DNA of 64,000 nucleotides from Finegoldia magna ATCC 53516 (GCF_000159695.1 NZ_CM000955.1:1776524-1840523), one strand, 5' to 3'. Shown: positions 29,684-39,842, numbered from the stretch's first letter. Program-made: numbers and translations. Notes: generated by a model from the sequence alone, not told the origin.

Positions 29684-30643
29684 CTATATTGAGATTTCCT
29701 TAGATATTTCATACAAATCTTCTCTGAATTTTCTTTTTGTTGCTACTGCTTCATCTATTGGCACTGTGATTATCTTGTTATCTTTCATAGCAATTGCTAA
29801 TCCTGTTTTTTCTTCCATGATTAATTTTACTGCCAAATTTCCCATCTGAGTTGCCATTAATCTATCAAAAGTACAAGGTGTACCTCCACGTTGAACGTGA
29901 CCTAATATTGTAACTTTCGTTTCAACGCCTGTTTTTTCTTCAATCATATTTTTAATATCGTAAGCTCCACCTACTCCTTCAGCAAGCATAATTAAATGAT
30001 GTAGTTTTCCCCTTTTCCTTCCTCGTTCGATTTTTTCTGTAACTTCATCTATATTTAATTCTACTTCAGGAACTAGGATTGATTCCGCTCCCGATGCTAC
30101 TCCTGAGTATAATGCAATATCTCCACAGTTTCTTCCCATAACTTCGATTATGTTTGCTCGACCATGGCTTGAGGATGTATCTCTTAACTTCGATATAGCA
30201 TCACTTACAGTTTCAACAGCCGTAAAAAATCCAATTGTATAATCAGTGTATCCCATGTCATTATCAATCGTACAAGGAATTCCGATCGTGGAGATTCCTA
30301 TTTTACTAAGTGCACTTGCCCCTTTGAATGAACCATCTCCACCTAGAACGACAAGTCCATCTATTCCAAAATCTTTTAAGATTTGGGCGCCTTTTTTTTG
30401 ACCTTCTTCTGTTTTAAATTCATTACACCTTGCTGAACCTAAGATAGTTCCGCCTCTGTGAATAATATCTGCAACGGACGACACATTCATCTCGTAAATA
30501 TTTCCGTTCATAAGTCCGTCATATCCAGACCTTATTCCCATTACTCTTATTCCATTGTATATACAAGTTCTAGCTATTGAACGAATACACGCATTCATGC
30601 CTGGTGCATCGCCACCACTTGTTAGTATTGCTATTGTTTTCAT
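29684..30643 (-). CDS. pfkA: ATP-dependent 6-phosphofructokinase
   Basis: This 319-aa enzyme commits fructose 6-phosphate to glycolysis. Typical motifs are ILTSGGDAPGMNACIRSI, GGDGSFKGA for ATP binding, CTIDNDMGYTDYTIGF with the catalytic aspartate, and EVMGRNCGDIAL. Length matches bacterial PfkA. It lies 9 bp after dnaE and 12 bp before pyk. Confidence 0.97.
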   Translation of the reverse strand: MKTIAILTSGGDAPGMNACIRSIARTCIYNGIRVMGIRSGYDGLMNGNIYEMNVSSVADIIHRGGTILGSARCNEFKTEEGQKKGAQILKDFGIDGLVVLGGDGSFKGASALSKIGISTIGIPCTIDNDMGYTDYTIGFFTAVETVSDAISKLRDTSSSHGRANIIEVMGRNCGDIALYSGVASGAESILVPEVELNIDEVTEKIERGRKRGKLHHLIMLAEGVGGAYDIKNMIEEKTGVETKVTILGHVQRGGTPCTFDRLMATQMGNLAVKLIMEEKTGLAIAMKDNKIITVPIDEAVATKRKFREDLYEISKEISI

Positions 30644-30652
30644 ATTTACCCT

Positions 30653-33600
30653 CTATTTTAAAACTACATTTTCTCTTCCTAGTAATGAAACTAATTCATC
30701 GATAGTATTATCTTCACAAGAAATTCTAAATTCATTGCCTAGCAAGTAGTTTTGTTTTTTTTCTTCAAAAAATATATTTGATTGAGTATTCCCTTTGCTA
30801 TTAAGTAGTATTGGTTTGACCTTATCCAAGATATAACTTGGCATATTTTTTGTAATTCGTAAAAATAGTTTTGGTTCTGTTTCATCTAGTTTTTCAACGC
30901 TTGAAATAGATTTTATACTTTGAATGTTATCTACCAAAATTTTTGGATCTTCTCCTTCAATAATATTAAGTCTACCGGTTACAATTAAAATCTCATCCTC
31001 ATTTAAAATATCGGAATATTGTTCGTACTTTTGTGGAAAAACTATTAACTCCATAGTTCCATACAAATCCTCAAATTTCACAAATTCCATTATTTTTTGG
31101 TTTTTTGTAAATTTTTTATTAATTGATTCAACAATTCCTACGACTTTGACTCTTTTCCCGTCGAAGTTTTTTTCATTGTAGGCATCATCTTCCAAATCTC
31201 CTGTAGAAAAATTAGAATATTTTCCTATAATATTTGAATACGCCCTTAAAGGATGGTCTGATAAATATATACCCAATACTTCTTTTTCCATTCTCAAAAG
31301 TTCTGATTTGTCGAACTCTTCTCTTCTAGTGAAATCGTCACGATCATCGTCAGCGTTTGACTCAAACATATCAAACAAATTAGATTGACCTGGAACGTTG
31401 TTTTTTAATCCCGACTGAACTGAGTCAATGATGGATTGGTATTGAAGCATTAGTGTCGCTCTAGTTTCCCCTAGAGATGTAAATGCTCCAGCTTTTATTA
31501 ACGATTCAATAGATCTTTTATTTATGGCTGATTTGTCCTTTGCGTAAATTCTTTCTACAAAATCTCTGAAACTTTTGAATTTACCATTTTCATTTCTTGA
31601 AATAATTGTCTGATCGATTAAGTTCGTTCCTACATTTTTTATAGCTTTCAATCCATAAATTATAGAATTATCTTTAACATCAAACTTATCCAGACTGTAA
31701 TTGATATCAGGTGCCTCAATTTTTATGTCAAGTCTTCTTGCTTCTTCAATATACAATGAAAGTTGTGAAGTATTACCCATAACTGAAGATATAAGCGCAG
31801 CTAAGAATTCGACTGGATAATAATATTTTAGCCAAGCAGTTCTCATTGCAACTAATGAATAAGCTGCAGAGTGAGATTTGTTGAAGGCATACTTTGCAAA
31901 ATCTATCATTAAGTCGTAGATTTTATTTGCAACATCTTCTTCAACACCTCTTCTAATTGCTCCCTCAATCAGAATATTGCCATCTTCATCTTCTTTTCCA
32001 AAGATAAATTCTTTCCTACCATCTTCCATTACTTTCATTTTTTTCTTACTCATCGCACGTCTCAAATTGTCCGCTTCGCCCAAGCTAAATCCCGCAATTT
32101 TTTGTACAATTTGCATAACTTGTTCTTGGTAGACAATCGTACCATAAGTAGGTTTCAAAATATCTTCAAGTAATGGAGATAAATATTCAACATCTTCTTC
32201 GTTGTGTTTGTTGTGAATATAAGTTGGAATTTCATTCATTGGACCAGGTCTAAACAAAGCATTAGCAGCTATCAAATCATCAAATTTAGTTGGTTTCAAC
32301 TCTTTTAAAAAGTTTCTCATGCCTTGAGATTCAAATTGAAATATTCCCAAAGTTTGTGCAACAGTAAACATCGACAAAACTTTCGGATCATTTTCGTCCA
32401 TATCTTCAAAACTTACATCTATGTCTTTATTTTTCTTGATATATTTCATGCAGTCACTTATTACAGTTAAAGTTCTAAGACCCAAAAAGTCCATCTTCAA
32501 CAGACCAAGTTCCTCAAGTTCTGTCATATTGAACTGTGTAATTACTGCATCTTTGTTAATTGCCAACGGAACGTATTCCATAATTGGAAGCTTGGAAATA
32601 ACCACACCTGCAGCATGAGTTGATGTGTGACGTGGCATTCCTTCAACTCTTCGTGCAACGTCTACTAGTTTTTTTACATCACGGTTTTCTTCATAAGCTT
32701 TTCTAAATTCTGGAGAAATCTCAAGAGATTTGTCTATATTAATATTCAAAAGATTAGGAACTTTCTTAGCCGTGTCGTCTACAGTTTTAAAATCCATAGC
32801 AAGAACTCTTCCGACATCTCTAATCGCATTTCTAGCTGCCATAGTTCCAAATGTTACAATCTGAGCAACCTTATCTTCGCCGTACTTATTTACGACGTAA
32901 TCTATTACCTCTTCTCTTCTTTCATAACAAAAATCTATATCTATATCTGGCATAGAAACACGTTCAGGGTTCAAAAATCTTTCGAAAATTAAATTGTAAT
33001 CTAGTGGATTGATATCTGTAATTTCTAAGCAATAACTTATAATACTTCCCGCCGCAGAACCACGTCCAGGTCCAACGGGAATATCTTGTGATTTTGCAAA
33101 TCTAATAAAATCCCAAACGATTAAAAAGTAATCGACATACCCCATCTTTTCAATTACAGATAGTTCATATTCGCATCTTTCTTTCGCTTCTTCTAATCTG
33201 TCATCATTTGCAAATCTTTTTTCTAATCCATCAAAGACGAGTTTTTTCAGATAGCTACTGTTTGTAAAGCCATCTGGAATCGCAAAATAAGGCAGATGAA
33301 GATTACCAAATTCAAGTTCTACGTTACACATTTCTGCAATTTTTTTAGTGTTTTCAATTGCTTCCGGATAATCTTTGAACAAATCTCTCATTTGTTCTTC
33401 ACTTCTTAAGAAAAATTCTCCTGGAATGTAGCTCATTTTATTTTCTTCTTCAATAGTTTTTCCCGTTTGAAGACAGATCAAAATATTGTGTATTTTATAA
33501 TCTTCTTTTTCAATATAATGAACATCATTAGTACACACAAGACCAATGTCTAATTCATTTGCTATTTTCGGAATATTTTCCATAACAACCATATCTTCTC

Positions 33601-34138
33601 GTGACGAATGGTTTTGTAATTCTAAGTAAAAATCTTCTCCGTAAATATCTTTTAATTCCTTTGCGACATCTTTTGCCTTGTCGTATCCATATCTAATCAG
33701 AGATTCTTGTACTTCTCCTTTCAAACACGCAGACAAAGCAATAATTCCCTCAGAATATTTTCTCAAAGTATCCTTGTCCACTCTTGGTTTATAATAAAAG
33801 CCTTCAACATATCCAAGAGACACGATTTTCATCAAATTAGAATAACCCGTTTGATTCTTGGCTAAAAGAACTAAATGATTGTAGAATTTATTTTCTGGAT
33901 TTTTGATTTTATGATCCTTATTAGTAGTGTAGATTTCACAACCAATAATAGGTTTTATATTTCTTTTTTTGCATTCCTTATAAAACTTTACTGTTCCAAA
34001 CATACTACCGTGATCAGTAATAGCGATGGATTTCATTTGTAATTCTTCAACTTTATCCAAAAGTTTTTCGATTGGAGAAAATCCATCTAGTAAACTGTAT
34101 TCTGTATGAACATGTAAATGCGTAAACGTATCTATCAT
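30653..34138 (-). CDS. dnaE: DNA polymerase III alpha subunit
   Basis: The 1161-aa replicative polymerase has an N-terminal PHP domain (HLHVHTEYSLLDGFSPIEKL). The palm carries catalytic aspartates in VSMPDIDIDFCYERR and the upstream GPGRGSAAGSIISYCL. It also has helix-hairpin-helix sequence and a C-terminal OB fold (KVVGIVESINKKF). Its length is close to E. coli DnaE. It starts after the whiA terminator (34190-34222) and leads the dnaE-pfkA-pyk operon. Confidence 0.97.
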   Translation of the reverse strand: MIDTFTHLHVHTEYSLLDGFSPIEKLLDKVEELQMKSIAITDHGSMFGTVKFYKECKKRNIKPIIGCEIYTTNKDHKIKNPENKFYNHLVLLAKNQTGYSNLMKIVSLGYVEGFYYKPRVDKDTLRKYSEGIIALSACLKGEVQESLIRYGYDKAKDVAKELKDIYGEDFYLELQNHSSREDMVVMENIPKIANELDIGLVCTNDVHYIEKEDYKIHNILICLQTGKTIEEENKMSYIPGEFFLRSEEQMRDLFKDYPEAIENTKKIAEMCNVELEFGNLHLPYFAIPDGFTNSSYLKKLVFDGLEKRFANDDRLEEAKERCEYELSVIEKMGYVDYFLIVWDFIRFAKSQDIPVGPGRGSAAGSIISYCLEITDINPLDYNLIFERFLNPERVSMPDIDIDFCYERREEVIDYVVNKYGEDKVAQIVTFGTMAARNAIRDVGRVLAMDFKTVDDTAKKVPNLLNINIDKSLEISPEFRKAYEENRDVKKLVDVARRVEGMPRHTSTHAAGVVISKLPIMEYVPLAINKDAVITQFNMTELEELGLLKMDFLGLRTLTVISDCMKYIKKNKDIDVSFEDMDENDPKVLSMFTVAQTLGIFQFESQGMRNFLKELKPTKFDDLIAANALFRPGPMNEIPTYIHNKHNEEDVEYLSPLLEDILKPTYGTIVYQEQVMQIVQKIAGFSLGEADNLRRAMSKKKMKVMEDGRKEFIFGKEDEDGNILIEGAIRRGVEEDVANKIYDLMIDFAKYAFNKSHSAAYSLVAMRTAWLKYYYPVEFLAALISSVMGNTSQLSLYIEEARRLDIKIEAPDINYSLDKFDVKDNSIIYGLKAIKNVGTNLIDQTIISRNENGKFKSFRDFVERIYAKDKSAINKRSIESLIKAGAFTSLGETRATLMLQYQSIIDSVQSGLKNNVPGQSNLFDMFESNADDDRDDFTRREEFDKSELLRMEKEVLGIYLSDHPLRAYSNIIGKYSNFSTGDLEDDAYNEKNFDGKRVKVVGIVESINKKFTKNQKIMEFVKFEDLYGTMELIVFPQKYEQYSDILNEDEILIVTGRLNIIEGEDPKILVDNIQSIKSISSVEKLDETEPKLFLRITKNMPSYILDKVKPILLNSKGNTQSNIFFEEKKQNYLLGNEFRISCEDNTIDELVSLLGRENVVLK

Positions 34139-34189
34139 TTCAAACTCCTTTAGCCTTATTTTATAATAAGTTAGCTTATTTTAAAAGAA

Positions 34190-34222
34190 AAATTGCTGAC
34201 AATTATAAATCATCAGCAATTT
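34190..34222 (-). terminator. whiA terminator overlapping its stop codon
   Basis: AAATTGCTGA and TCAGCAATTT pair as a 10-bp stem whose upstream arm encodes the last codons of whiA. On the minus strand it is followed by a T-rich run (TTTTTCTTTT). Confidence 0.7.
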
Positions 34223-35120
34223 TTTTTAGTTTATTAAGTCTGTAACTAACTCCAGATTTTGAAATCTTGGGAGTCATCATTTCTCCTAATTCTTTTAGTG
34301 AAACATCTGGGTTTTCTATTCTGGCATAAGCTAGTTCCAACAATAATGGGTCTAGCGATTCAAGACCAATCGTGTTTTCAATTTTTTCAATAATAAGCTT
34401 TTGTTTCAAAGCAGCATCCACAGTTTTATTCAAATTTGCCGTTTCAAAATTAAATCTTCGGTTTACATTATTTTTGATATCCTTGAATGCTCTGACATTT
34501 TCAAGTTTTAAGACGCTATTATAAGCCTTTGTTAAGCTCAAAAAATCAGAAATGGCTTCAGCTTCTTTTATATACAATACATAATTTTCATTTCTCTCAA
34601 AAATAGAGGATTTTATTCCAAAATTATGAAGCAAATCTTTTACTTGGCTACCAACATTTTCTTGCTTGAAAATCATCTCTAAATGATACATTTTTGATGG
34701 GTCGTAACAGAAACCTGTCCCCAAAAAAGCTCCTTGTAGAAAACTAATTTTTTTAATATTAGAGTTGATGATTTCTTCATCAATTCCTAAATCAAAGTCA
34801 AATGGACTTGTTGAAGTATGCGTATCTTCACAAAATTGTTTCGATATCTTGTCATCAATCAATATTTCGTAGATGTTTTTCTTTCTAAGATTGTTGTTGT
34901 GAATAACTTTCATATCACATTCATAATTGTAAAGTTTTTTCAAATTAGAAAATATTAATCTTGCAACTGGATTACTTTCTGTCTTTAAAGTAATCTTTAC
35001 ACCCAATGAATTGTAATTTAAAGTTCCGATTGTCTTAGTAAAAGCTGATAGCATTGCCAAAACGTCGTAATCATCAAGATTACTTATTATTTCAGTTTTA
35101 ATATCAGATGAAAAGCTCAT
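34203..35120 (-). CDS. whiA: DNA-binding protein WhiA
   Basis: This 305-aa protein has an N-terminal LAGLIDADG-like region (FLQGAFLGTGFCYDPSKMYHLE) and a C-terminal helix-turn-helix (NPDVSLKELGEMMTPKISKSGVSYRLNKL). In Bacillus, WhiA affects division and chromosome segregation. In most Firmicutes it sits with nudix, yvcJ and yvcK genes; here only the Nudix gene precedes it (4 bp), so the cluster is reduced or split. Length is normal. Confidence 0.93.
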   Translation of the reverse strand: MSFSSDIKTEIISNLDDYDVLAMLSAFTKTIGTLNYNSLGVKITLKTESNPVARLIFSNLKKLYNYECDMKVIHNNNLRKKNIYEILIDDKISKQFCEDTHTSTSPFDFDLGIDEEIINSNIKKISFLQGAFLGTGFCYDPSKMYHLEMIFKQENVGSQVKDLLHNFGIKSSIFERNENYVLYIKEAEAISDFLSLTKAYNSVLKLENVRAFKDIKNNVNRRFNFETANLNKTVDAALKQKLIIEKIENTIGLESLDPLLLELAYARIENPDVSLKELGEMMTPKISKSGVSYRLNKLKKIADDL

Positions 35121-35124
35121 ATCT

Positions 35125-35529
35125 TTACCTTTTTTCTATAAATGATTTAGCTGTTTTTATCATATTTTTTTCTGCGCTATGACGCACATATCTCAAAGCT
35201 TTGTCAAGATTCATAAAATCTCCTTCTGCAAAGCCTTCTTCTCTTTGTGGGATAATATTATTATCTTTCGTTACCATATAAAAATAGTGAACTGTTTTAA
35301 GAACTTTTGTGCCGTCCATGTGTCTGTATTTGTATTTTACATATCCAATATACTTAACAATCTCAGCTCTTAGTCCCGATTCTTCAAAAACTTCTCTAAT
35401 TGCAGTTTCTTCTAAACTTTCTCCTTTCTCTACCCTACCTTTAGGAAGAACCCATTCACCACGGAACTTTTTAAGCACAGCAACATTACCATTATTGATA
35501 ACAACCCCACCTGCACTTATTTCTTCCAT
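35125..35529 (-). CDS. Nudix hydrolase
   Basis: This 134-aa protein has a complete Nudix box (GRVEKGESLEETAIREVFEE followed by SG), with the glutamates that bind the metal. SAGGVVINNGNVAVLKKFRGEWVLPKG is the usual entry strand. It acts on some nucleoside diphosphate derivative that the sequence does not identify. The ATG follows AGGAGG. It is 4 bp from whiA. Confidence 0.9.
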   Translation of the reverse strand: MEEISAGGVVINNGNVAVLKKFRGEWVLPKGRVEKGESLEETAIREVFEESGLRAEIVKYIGYVKYKYRHMDGTKVLKTVHYFYMVTKDNNIIPQREEGFAEGDFMNLDKALRYVRHSAEKNMIKTAKSFIEKR

Positions 35530-35692
35530 ATATCCTCCTGTATTTTATTTTGAAAATCTAATACTATTATAAACTGAATTGAAAATATTTAAAAGTCAAA
35601 GCAAAATTTAAAAAATAATTTGAATTTTTGTAAAATAAATTCATTTAATTTTAACTACTATATATGGTACAATAGTATTAGGAAGGTGTGAA

Positions 35693-36775
35693 ATGAAGAA
35701 AAACAAATTAGAAGAATATATAGATAGCGCTATAAGTGACAATGATTTTTCAAAAGTTGGTGAAATTATAGAAAAATCAATTGATATGGCATTGGATTTA
35801 TCAAAAAACGGTCTAAATGTCGTTATGAATACATTTAATATAAAACCAAAACCTAAACAACAAAATTACTTAGCAAATAAAGACCCAAAATTAGTAACCC
35901 AAAAAAAGATTAATCCAAAAAACTATTTTGCATTAAGAAACATAAGTTATGCTATAGGTGCTATGACTTTGTTTGGTTCAACCGTATCGCTTAATCATGA
36001 CTTTGCTGATATGGTTGCTGGAGTTATGACAGCTCTGGGATTTGGTTTTGTGGGATTTTTGTCACACATACACGCATCAAAATTACAACGATTTTTAAGA
36101 TACAAAACAGAAATTGCAGACAACAAAATTTTGAGCGTAGAAGATTTTGCATCAGCCGTTAATCTACCAGTGGAAAAATGCAGCAAGGAGCTAATTTATT
36201 TCATAAACAAAAGATACTTCCCACAAGCTCGTGTCGTGGAGAATGGTCATTTGTTTTTATTGGATAGGACAAGCTACGATGCTTACAAAGCTCATTATTT
36301 AGATGAAAGCAAATCAGAAGAAAACCAAAAAGAGATTGAATCTAACAGAGATATTACTAATTATATAACGATAACTGAAAATTTAATCACATCTATTAAG
36401 GATTTTGATTTCAAACAAGATGTCATTAAATTAAAAGATTTGTTAGTGTCGATAAATAATCAAATTCAAAACGACAATTCTGATGTCAATGGTCTTAACA
36501 AATTCGTGGATTACTACACGCCAACTGCTATAAATTTGGTGAAAAACTACATTCAATTTGAGAACGAAAAGAACGATATAATAAGTGTAGAAAAATCGAA
36601 AAACGATATTAAAAATGCTATTCAAAATATCAATAAAGCTTTTTCAAAGTTATTAACTGATTTATATAGCGATGATATTTTGAATATTAACTCAGAAATA
36701 GAAGTTATGAATACTTTGTTGTCACAAGATGGATTGATTGAGAAAAATACTATGTTTAAGAGAGGTGCTGAATAA
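35693..36775 (+). CDS. XpaC-like 5-bromo-4-chloroindolyl phosphate hydrolysis family protein
   Basis: This 360-aa protein has a short conserved start, then two membrane helices near residues 85-120 (ISYAIGAMTLFGSTVSL, MVAGVMTALGFGFVGFLSHI). A long helical cytoplasmic part follows. The N-terminal polar region and the pairing with TelA match the XpaC family, which is named from indirect indicator-dye phenotypes. It is followed directly by telA (overlapping stop and start). A TACAAT-type -10 precedes it at about 35669. Confidence 0.8.
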   Translation: MKKNKLEEYIDSAISDNDFSKVGEIIEKSIDMALDLSKNGLNVVMNTFNIKPKPKQQNYLANKDPKLVTQKKINPKNYFALRNISYAIGAMTLFGSTVSLNHDFADMVAGVMTALGFGFVGFLSHIHASKLQRFLRYKTEIADNKILSVEDFASAVNLPVEKCSKELIYFINKRYFPQARVVENGHLFLLDRTSYDAYKAHYLDESKSEENQKEIESNRDITNYITITENLITSIKDFDFKQDVIKLKDLLVSINNQIQNDNSDVNGLNKFVDYYTPTAINLVKNYIQFENEKNDIISVEKSKNDIKNAIQNINKAFSKLLTDLYSDDILNINSEIEVMNTLLSQDGLIEKNTMFKRGAE

Positions 36776-37893
36776 TGGAAGATAAACCTATAAAATTGAC
36801 TTTAGATGTAGAAGAACCTACGCTTGATGAAGTAAAAGAAGATGAAGTTTTTTACCCTGAATTTGAACAAAAAGTTAACCTTACTCCTGAGGAGCAAAAA
36901 ACAGTTGATGAATTTGTTAAACAAATTGATTTATCTAATTCCAACATAGTTTTACAATACGGAGTTGGTGCACAAAAGAAAATTGCTAGTTTCTCTGAAA
37001 AAACATTAAATTCAGTAAAGACAAAAGATTTGGGAGAAGTTGGAAATCTTTTATCTTCCGTAGTTACAGAATTAAAATCATTTGATGAAACTGAAGATAA
37101 AGGTGTGTTTGGATTTTTCAAAAAAGGTGCCAATAAAATTACTGCATTGAGAGCAAACTACGAAAAGGCTGAAAAAAATGTAGATGAAATTTCAAAAATT
37201 TTAGAAAATCATCAAATAACATTGATGAAAGATATTTCATTATTAGACCAAATGTACAAGCTAAACGAACAATACTTCAAGGAATTGAGTATGTACATTC
37301 TTGCTGGACAAAAGAAATTAGATCAAGTAAGAAATGAAGAACTTCCTAATATGCTCAAAGAAGCTGAAAATTCTCCTAACTCAATCACTGCACAAAAAGC
37401 AAATGATTTGAGAGATTTAGCTACCAGATTTGAAAAGAAACTTCACGATCTTGAACTTACAAGAATGGTAAGTTTACAAATGGCTCCACAAATAAGAATG
37501 GTTCAATCTTCAAATGCTGTCATGGTTGAAAAAATTCAATCCACAATAGTCAATACAATTCCAATTTGGAAAAACCAAATGGTTTTATCATTAGGCGTTT
37601 ACCATAACTCTCAAGCTGCAGAAGCTCAAAAGAAAGTTACTGATTTGACTAATGATTTGTTACGTAAAAACGCTGACACATTGAAGATGAGCACTATTGA
37701 AACTGCAAAAGCAACTGAAAGAGGAATCGTCGATGTGGAAACAATTAGACACACAAACGAACAACTCATCAGTGCATTAGATGAAGTCCGTAATATTCAA
37801 ATCGAAGGTCATGAAAATAGACTTAAAGCAAAACAAGAATTAATGGCAATGGAACAAGAATTAAAAAACAGACTATTAAATAAGCCTAATTAA
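36775..37893 (+). CDS. telA: TelA-like toxic anion resistance protein
   Basis: This 372-aa helical protein matches the TelA/KlaA family. The N-terminal polar part is followed by LQYGVGAQKKIASFSEKTLNSVKTKDLG, a central FDETEDKGVFGFFKKGANKI, and a long coiled-coil region containing NAVMVEKIQSTIVNTIPIWKNQMVLSLG. Family members occur with XpaC and in tellurite-resistance or membrane-stress clusters. It overlaps xpaC by one base, so they form one unit. A terminator follows at 37901-37930. Confidence 0.85.
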   Translation: MEDKPIKLTLDVEEPTLDEVKEDEVFYPEFEQKVNLTPEEQKTVDEFVKQIDLSNSNIVLQYGVGAQKKIASFSEKTLNSVKTKDLGEVGNLLSSVVTELKSFDETEDKGVFGFFKKGANKITALRANYEKAEKNVDEISKILENHQITLMKDISLLDQMYKLNEQYFKELSMYILAGQKKLDQVRNEELPNMLKEAENSPNSITAQKANDLRDLATRFEKKLHDLELTRMVSLQMAPQIRMVQSSNAVMVEKIQSTIVNTIPIWKNQMVLSLGVYHNSQAAEAQKKVTDLTNDLLRKNADTLKMSTIETAKATERGIVDVETIRHTNEQLISALDEVRNIQIEGHENRLKAKQELMAMEQELKNRLLNKPN

Positions 37894-37900
37894 TTTTTAT

Positions 37901-37930
37901 GGAGTGATATATTATTATCGCTCCTTTTTT
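37901..37930 (+). terminator. Terminator after telA
   Basis: GGAGTGATA and TATCGCTCC form a 9-bp stem with one G-U pair, followed by TTTTTT. It lies 7 bp after telA. Confidence 0.8.
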
Positions 37931-37985
37931 GTTGAAAATTGTACTTCTTTATAATAAAATATACTAAATTATAAATGGAGGTCTT

Positions 37986-39266
37986 ATGAAAGAGAAAGAA
38001 AAAGTTTTTCACTCAAATGGAATTTATAAACTTCTTTACACATTAGCTGTACTTTTGATGGCAGTAGCGTTTTTGTTTAATTCTCCCACAGAAATTTTTA
38101 ACGGTTTGATAACTATAATTAAAAGTCCTTGTACTTTAATTACTGACTATATGTATTTGGCAAACATTGGAGCTGCGTTTTTTAATGCCGGTTTAATTTG
38201 TTTATTGTCAACTCTTCTATCACATAATTTTAAGGTTGTTATTTCCGGTCCAGGAGTTGCGGCTATCTTCACGATGACTGGGTTTGCTTTTTTCGGCAAA
38301 AATATTTTCAACACAATTCCAATAACTATTGGAGTGTTGATATATGCAAAAATAGAAAACACGTCAAGAGCATCCGTCATACTTCCTGCATTATTTGGGA
38401 GTGCATTGGGACCTTTAATTAGTGAAATAGCATTCAATTCTAGCCTATCCCCTGTGCATTCGATAATAATAAGTTATCTTGTTGGAATAAGTATAGGAAT
38501 GATAATGGTACCACTTTCGGGAACTTTTCTTAGATTTCATCAAGGTTATAACTTATACAATATGGGATTTACTGCAGGAATTGTAGGAATGCTTTATGTA
38601 GGAATTCTAAGAATGTTTAATGTAACCATTAAATCTGTGAATTTGGTATACCCTGTCAATGATATCAGAATAATAATATTTTTGTATTTGCTATTTATTT
38701 CAATATTTTTATTGGGATTTGTAAAAAACAATTTGTCCTTTCATGGATATGAAAACATAATGTACAATTCCGGTAGGTTGGCGACGGATTTTATATCGCT
38801 TGATGGTTTATATCAAACTATGATTAATATGGGCATTATGGGGCTAATAGCGACGACCTACATCATTATTGTAGGTGGCAATATAAGCGGTCCAATTATC
38901 GGCGGTATTTTTACCGTGACAGGTTTTTCTGCATTTGGTAAACACCCAAAAAACACTATCCCTATTTTAATTGGTGTATTCCTAGCATCTATTTTAAATA
39001 CAGTTAATCCTCTATCTACATCAAGTCTTTTAGCTGCTTTGTTTGGAACTACTCTTGCTCCAATCGCTGGTGAGTTTGGCTTCTTCAGAGGTGTTTTAGC
39101 AGGATTCTTGCACATGGCTATGGTTCTAAACATAGGAGTAGTTCATGGCGGAGTTAATTTGTACAACAATGGATTTTCAGGAGGATTTGTCGCTGGTATT
39201 TTGGTTCCAGTATTTAGTGAAATGGATAATTTCTTAATGAGAGTGAGGTTAAAAAACGATGATTAG
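37986..39266 (+). CDS. DUF1576 family membrane protein
   Basis: This 426-aa polytopic protein has about ten hydrophobic helices. Two halves resemble each other: ISGPGVAAIFTMTGFAFFG in the first (about residue 82) and GPIIGGIFTVTGFSAFG in the second (about 301). LPALFGSALGPLISEIAF and LAALFGTTLAPIAGEFGFF also correspond. The internal duplication suggests a carrier built from two repeats, perhaps a transporter, but the substrate is unknown. It starts behind GGAGG and overlaps the next gene by 8 bp. Confidence 0.82.
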   Translation: MKEKEKVFHSNGIYKLLYTLAVLLMAVAFLFNSPTEIFNGLITIIKSPCTLITDYMYLANIGAAFFNAGLICLLSTLLSHNFKVVISGPGVAAIFTMTGFAFFGKNIFNTIPITIGVLIYAKIENTSRASVILPALFGSALGPLISEIAFNSSLSPVHSIIISYLVGISIGMIMVPLSGTFLRFHQGYNLYNMGFTAGIVGMLYVGILRMFNVTIKSVNLVYPVNDIRIIIFLYLLFISIFLLGFVKNNLSFHGYENIMYNSGRLATDFISLDGLYQTMINMGIMGLIATTYIIIVGGNISGPIIGGIFTVTGFSAFGKHPKNTIPILIGVFLASILNTVNPLSTSSLLAALFGTTLAPIAGEFGFFRGVLAGFLHMAMVLNIGVVHGGVNLYNNGFSGGFVAGILVPVFSEMDNFLMRVRLKNDD

Positions 39267-39603
39267 TAACGAAGAGAAAAAAGCAAAATTAATCGTGTCA
39301 GAAATTTTAAGTTATTTTTTCATGTACGACACAAAAAGTATAAGAATTGATTCGGAATTCAAAGACGATAAATTGATAATTATTGCCGAAGGAATGCCAA
39401 CAAAAACACCACAACATCTTGAAGATATGAAAAGACTTATAAATGTAAACAGATCTCCTCAAATCGAAGATTATTATGCAAATTTGTTGGGATGGGAATC
39501 AGATTATAACGATATAAATCTTCTTGGCTCTATGGTTGACTCTGGAATAATTTCTTACGATGGAAAAATCTTGAGCTTTTATGTGGAGCGACATTTGATT
39601 TAG
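39259..39603 (+). CDS. Hypothetical protein linked to DUF1576
   Basis: This 114-aa soluble protein (KAKLIVSEILSYFFMYD, EGMPTKTPQHLEDMKRLIN, YYANLLGWESDYNDINLLGSMVDSG) matches no family I recognise. It overlaps the end of the DUF1576 gene by 8 bp, so it may be its partner or regulator. A strong terminator follows at 39615-39646. Confidence 0.7.
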   Translation: MISNEEKKAKLIVSEILSYFFMYDTKSIRIDSEFKDDKLIIIAEGMPTKTPQHLEDMKRLINVNRSPQIEDYYANLLGWESDYNDINLLGSMVDSGIISYDGKILSFYVERHLI

Positions 39604-39614
39604 ATTGAATTTTA

Positions 39615-39646
39615 AAAAGGTAGTGTGAAATCTCACACTACCTTTT
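39615..39646. terminator. Bidirectional terminator
   Basis: A perfect 14-bp stem (AAAAGGTAGTGTGA and TCACACTACCTTTT, loop AATC) has T-rich sequence on the plus-strand exit and A-rich sequence on the other side. It ends the DUF1576 operon and may also serve the convergent transcription unit. Confidence 0.85.
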
Positions 39647-39676
39647 ATATTGCTTTCCTCTTTACATAAAGTAAAC

Positions 39677-39842
39677 AAACCCTCATACACGAATATCTAG
39701 ACTACATAAATTGTTGATTTCTAAATTCCAAAATCCTAAAATCGCAAACTCGCTTAGCGCTCAAACAGTGCGATTTTAAACGGATTATTCAATTTGAAAT
39801 CAAATCAATTTTTTTCGTATGATATTCTAAGTATGAGGGTTT
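39677..39842. repeat. 166-bp imperfect palindrome, MITE-like
   Basis: The two ends are AAACCCTCATAC and its exact complement. Going inward, the arms match in blocks (GAATATC, AAATTG, TTGATTTC, AAATT, AATCC, AAAATCGCA), separated by short unequal gaps. Each arm is about 72 bp and the loop is 22 bp. It lies in a non-coding interval of 290 bp between convergent genes (39604-39893) and includes no credible ORF. It could be a non-autonomous mobile element or a large structured repeat. No flanking duplication is clear. Confidence 0.6.

Noticed and set aside
36852..37133. Antisense open frame inside telA
   Set aside because: It is an overlap on the opposite strand of a well-supported gene, without RBS or recognisable family.
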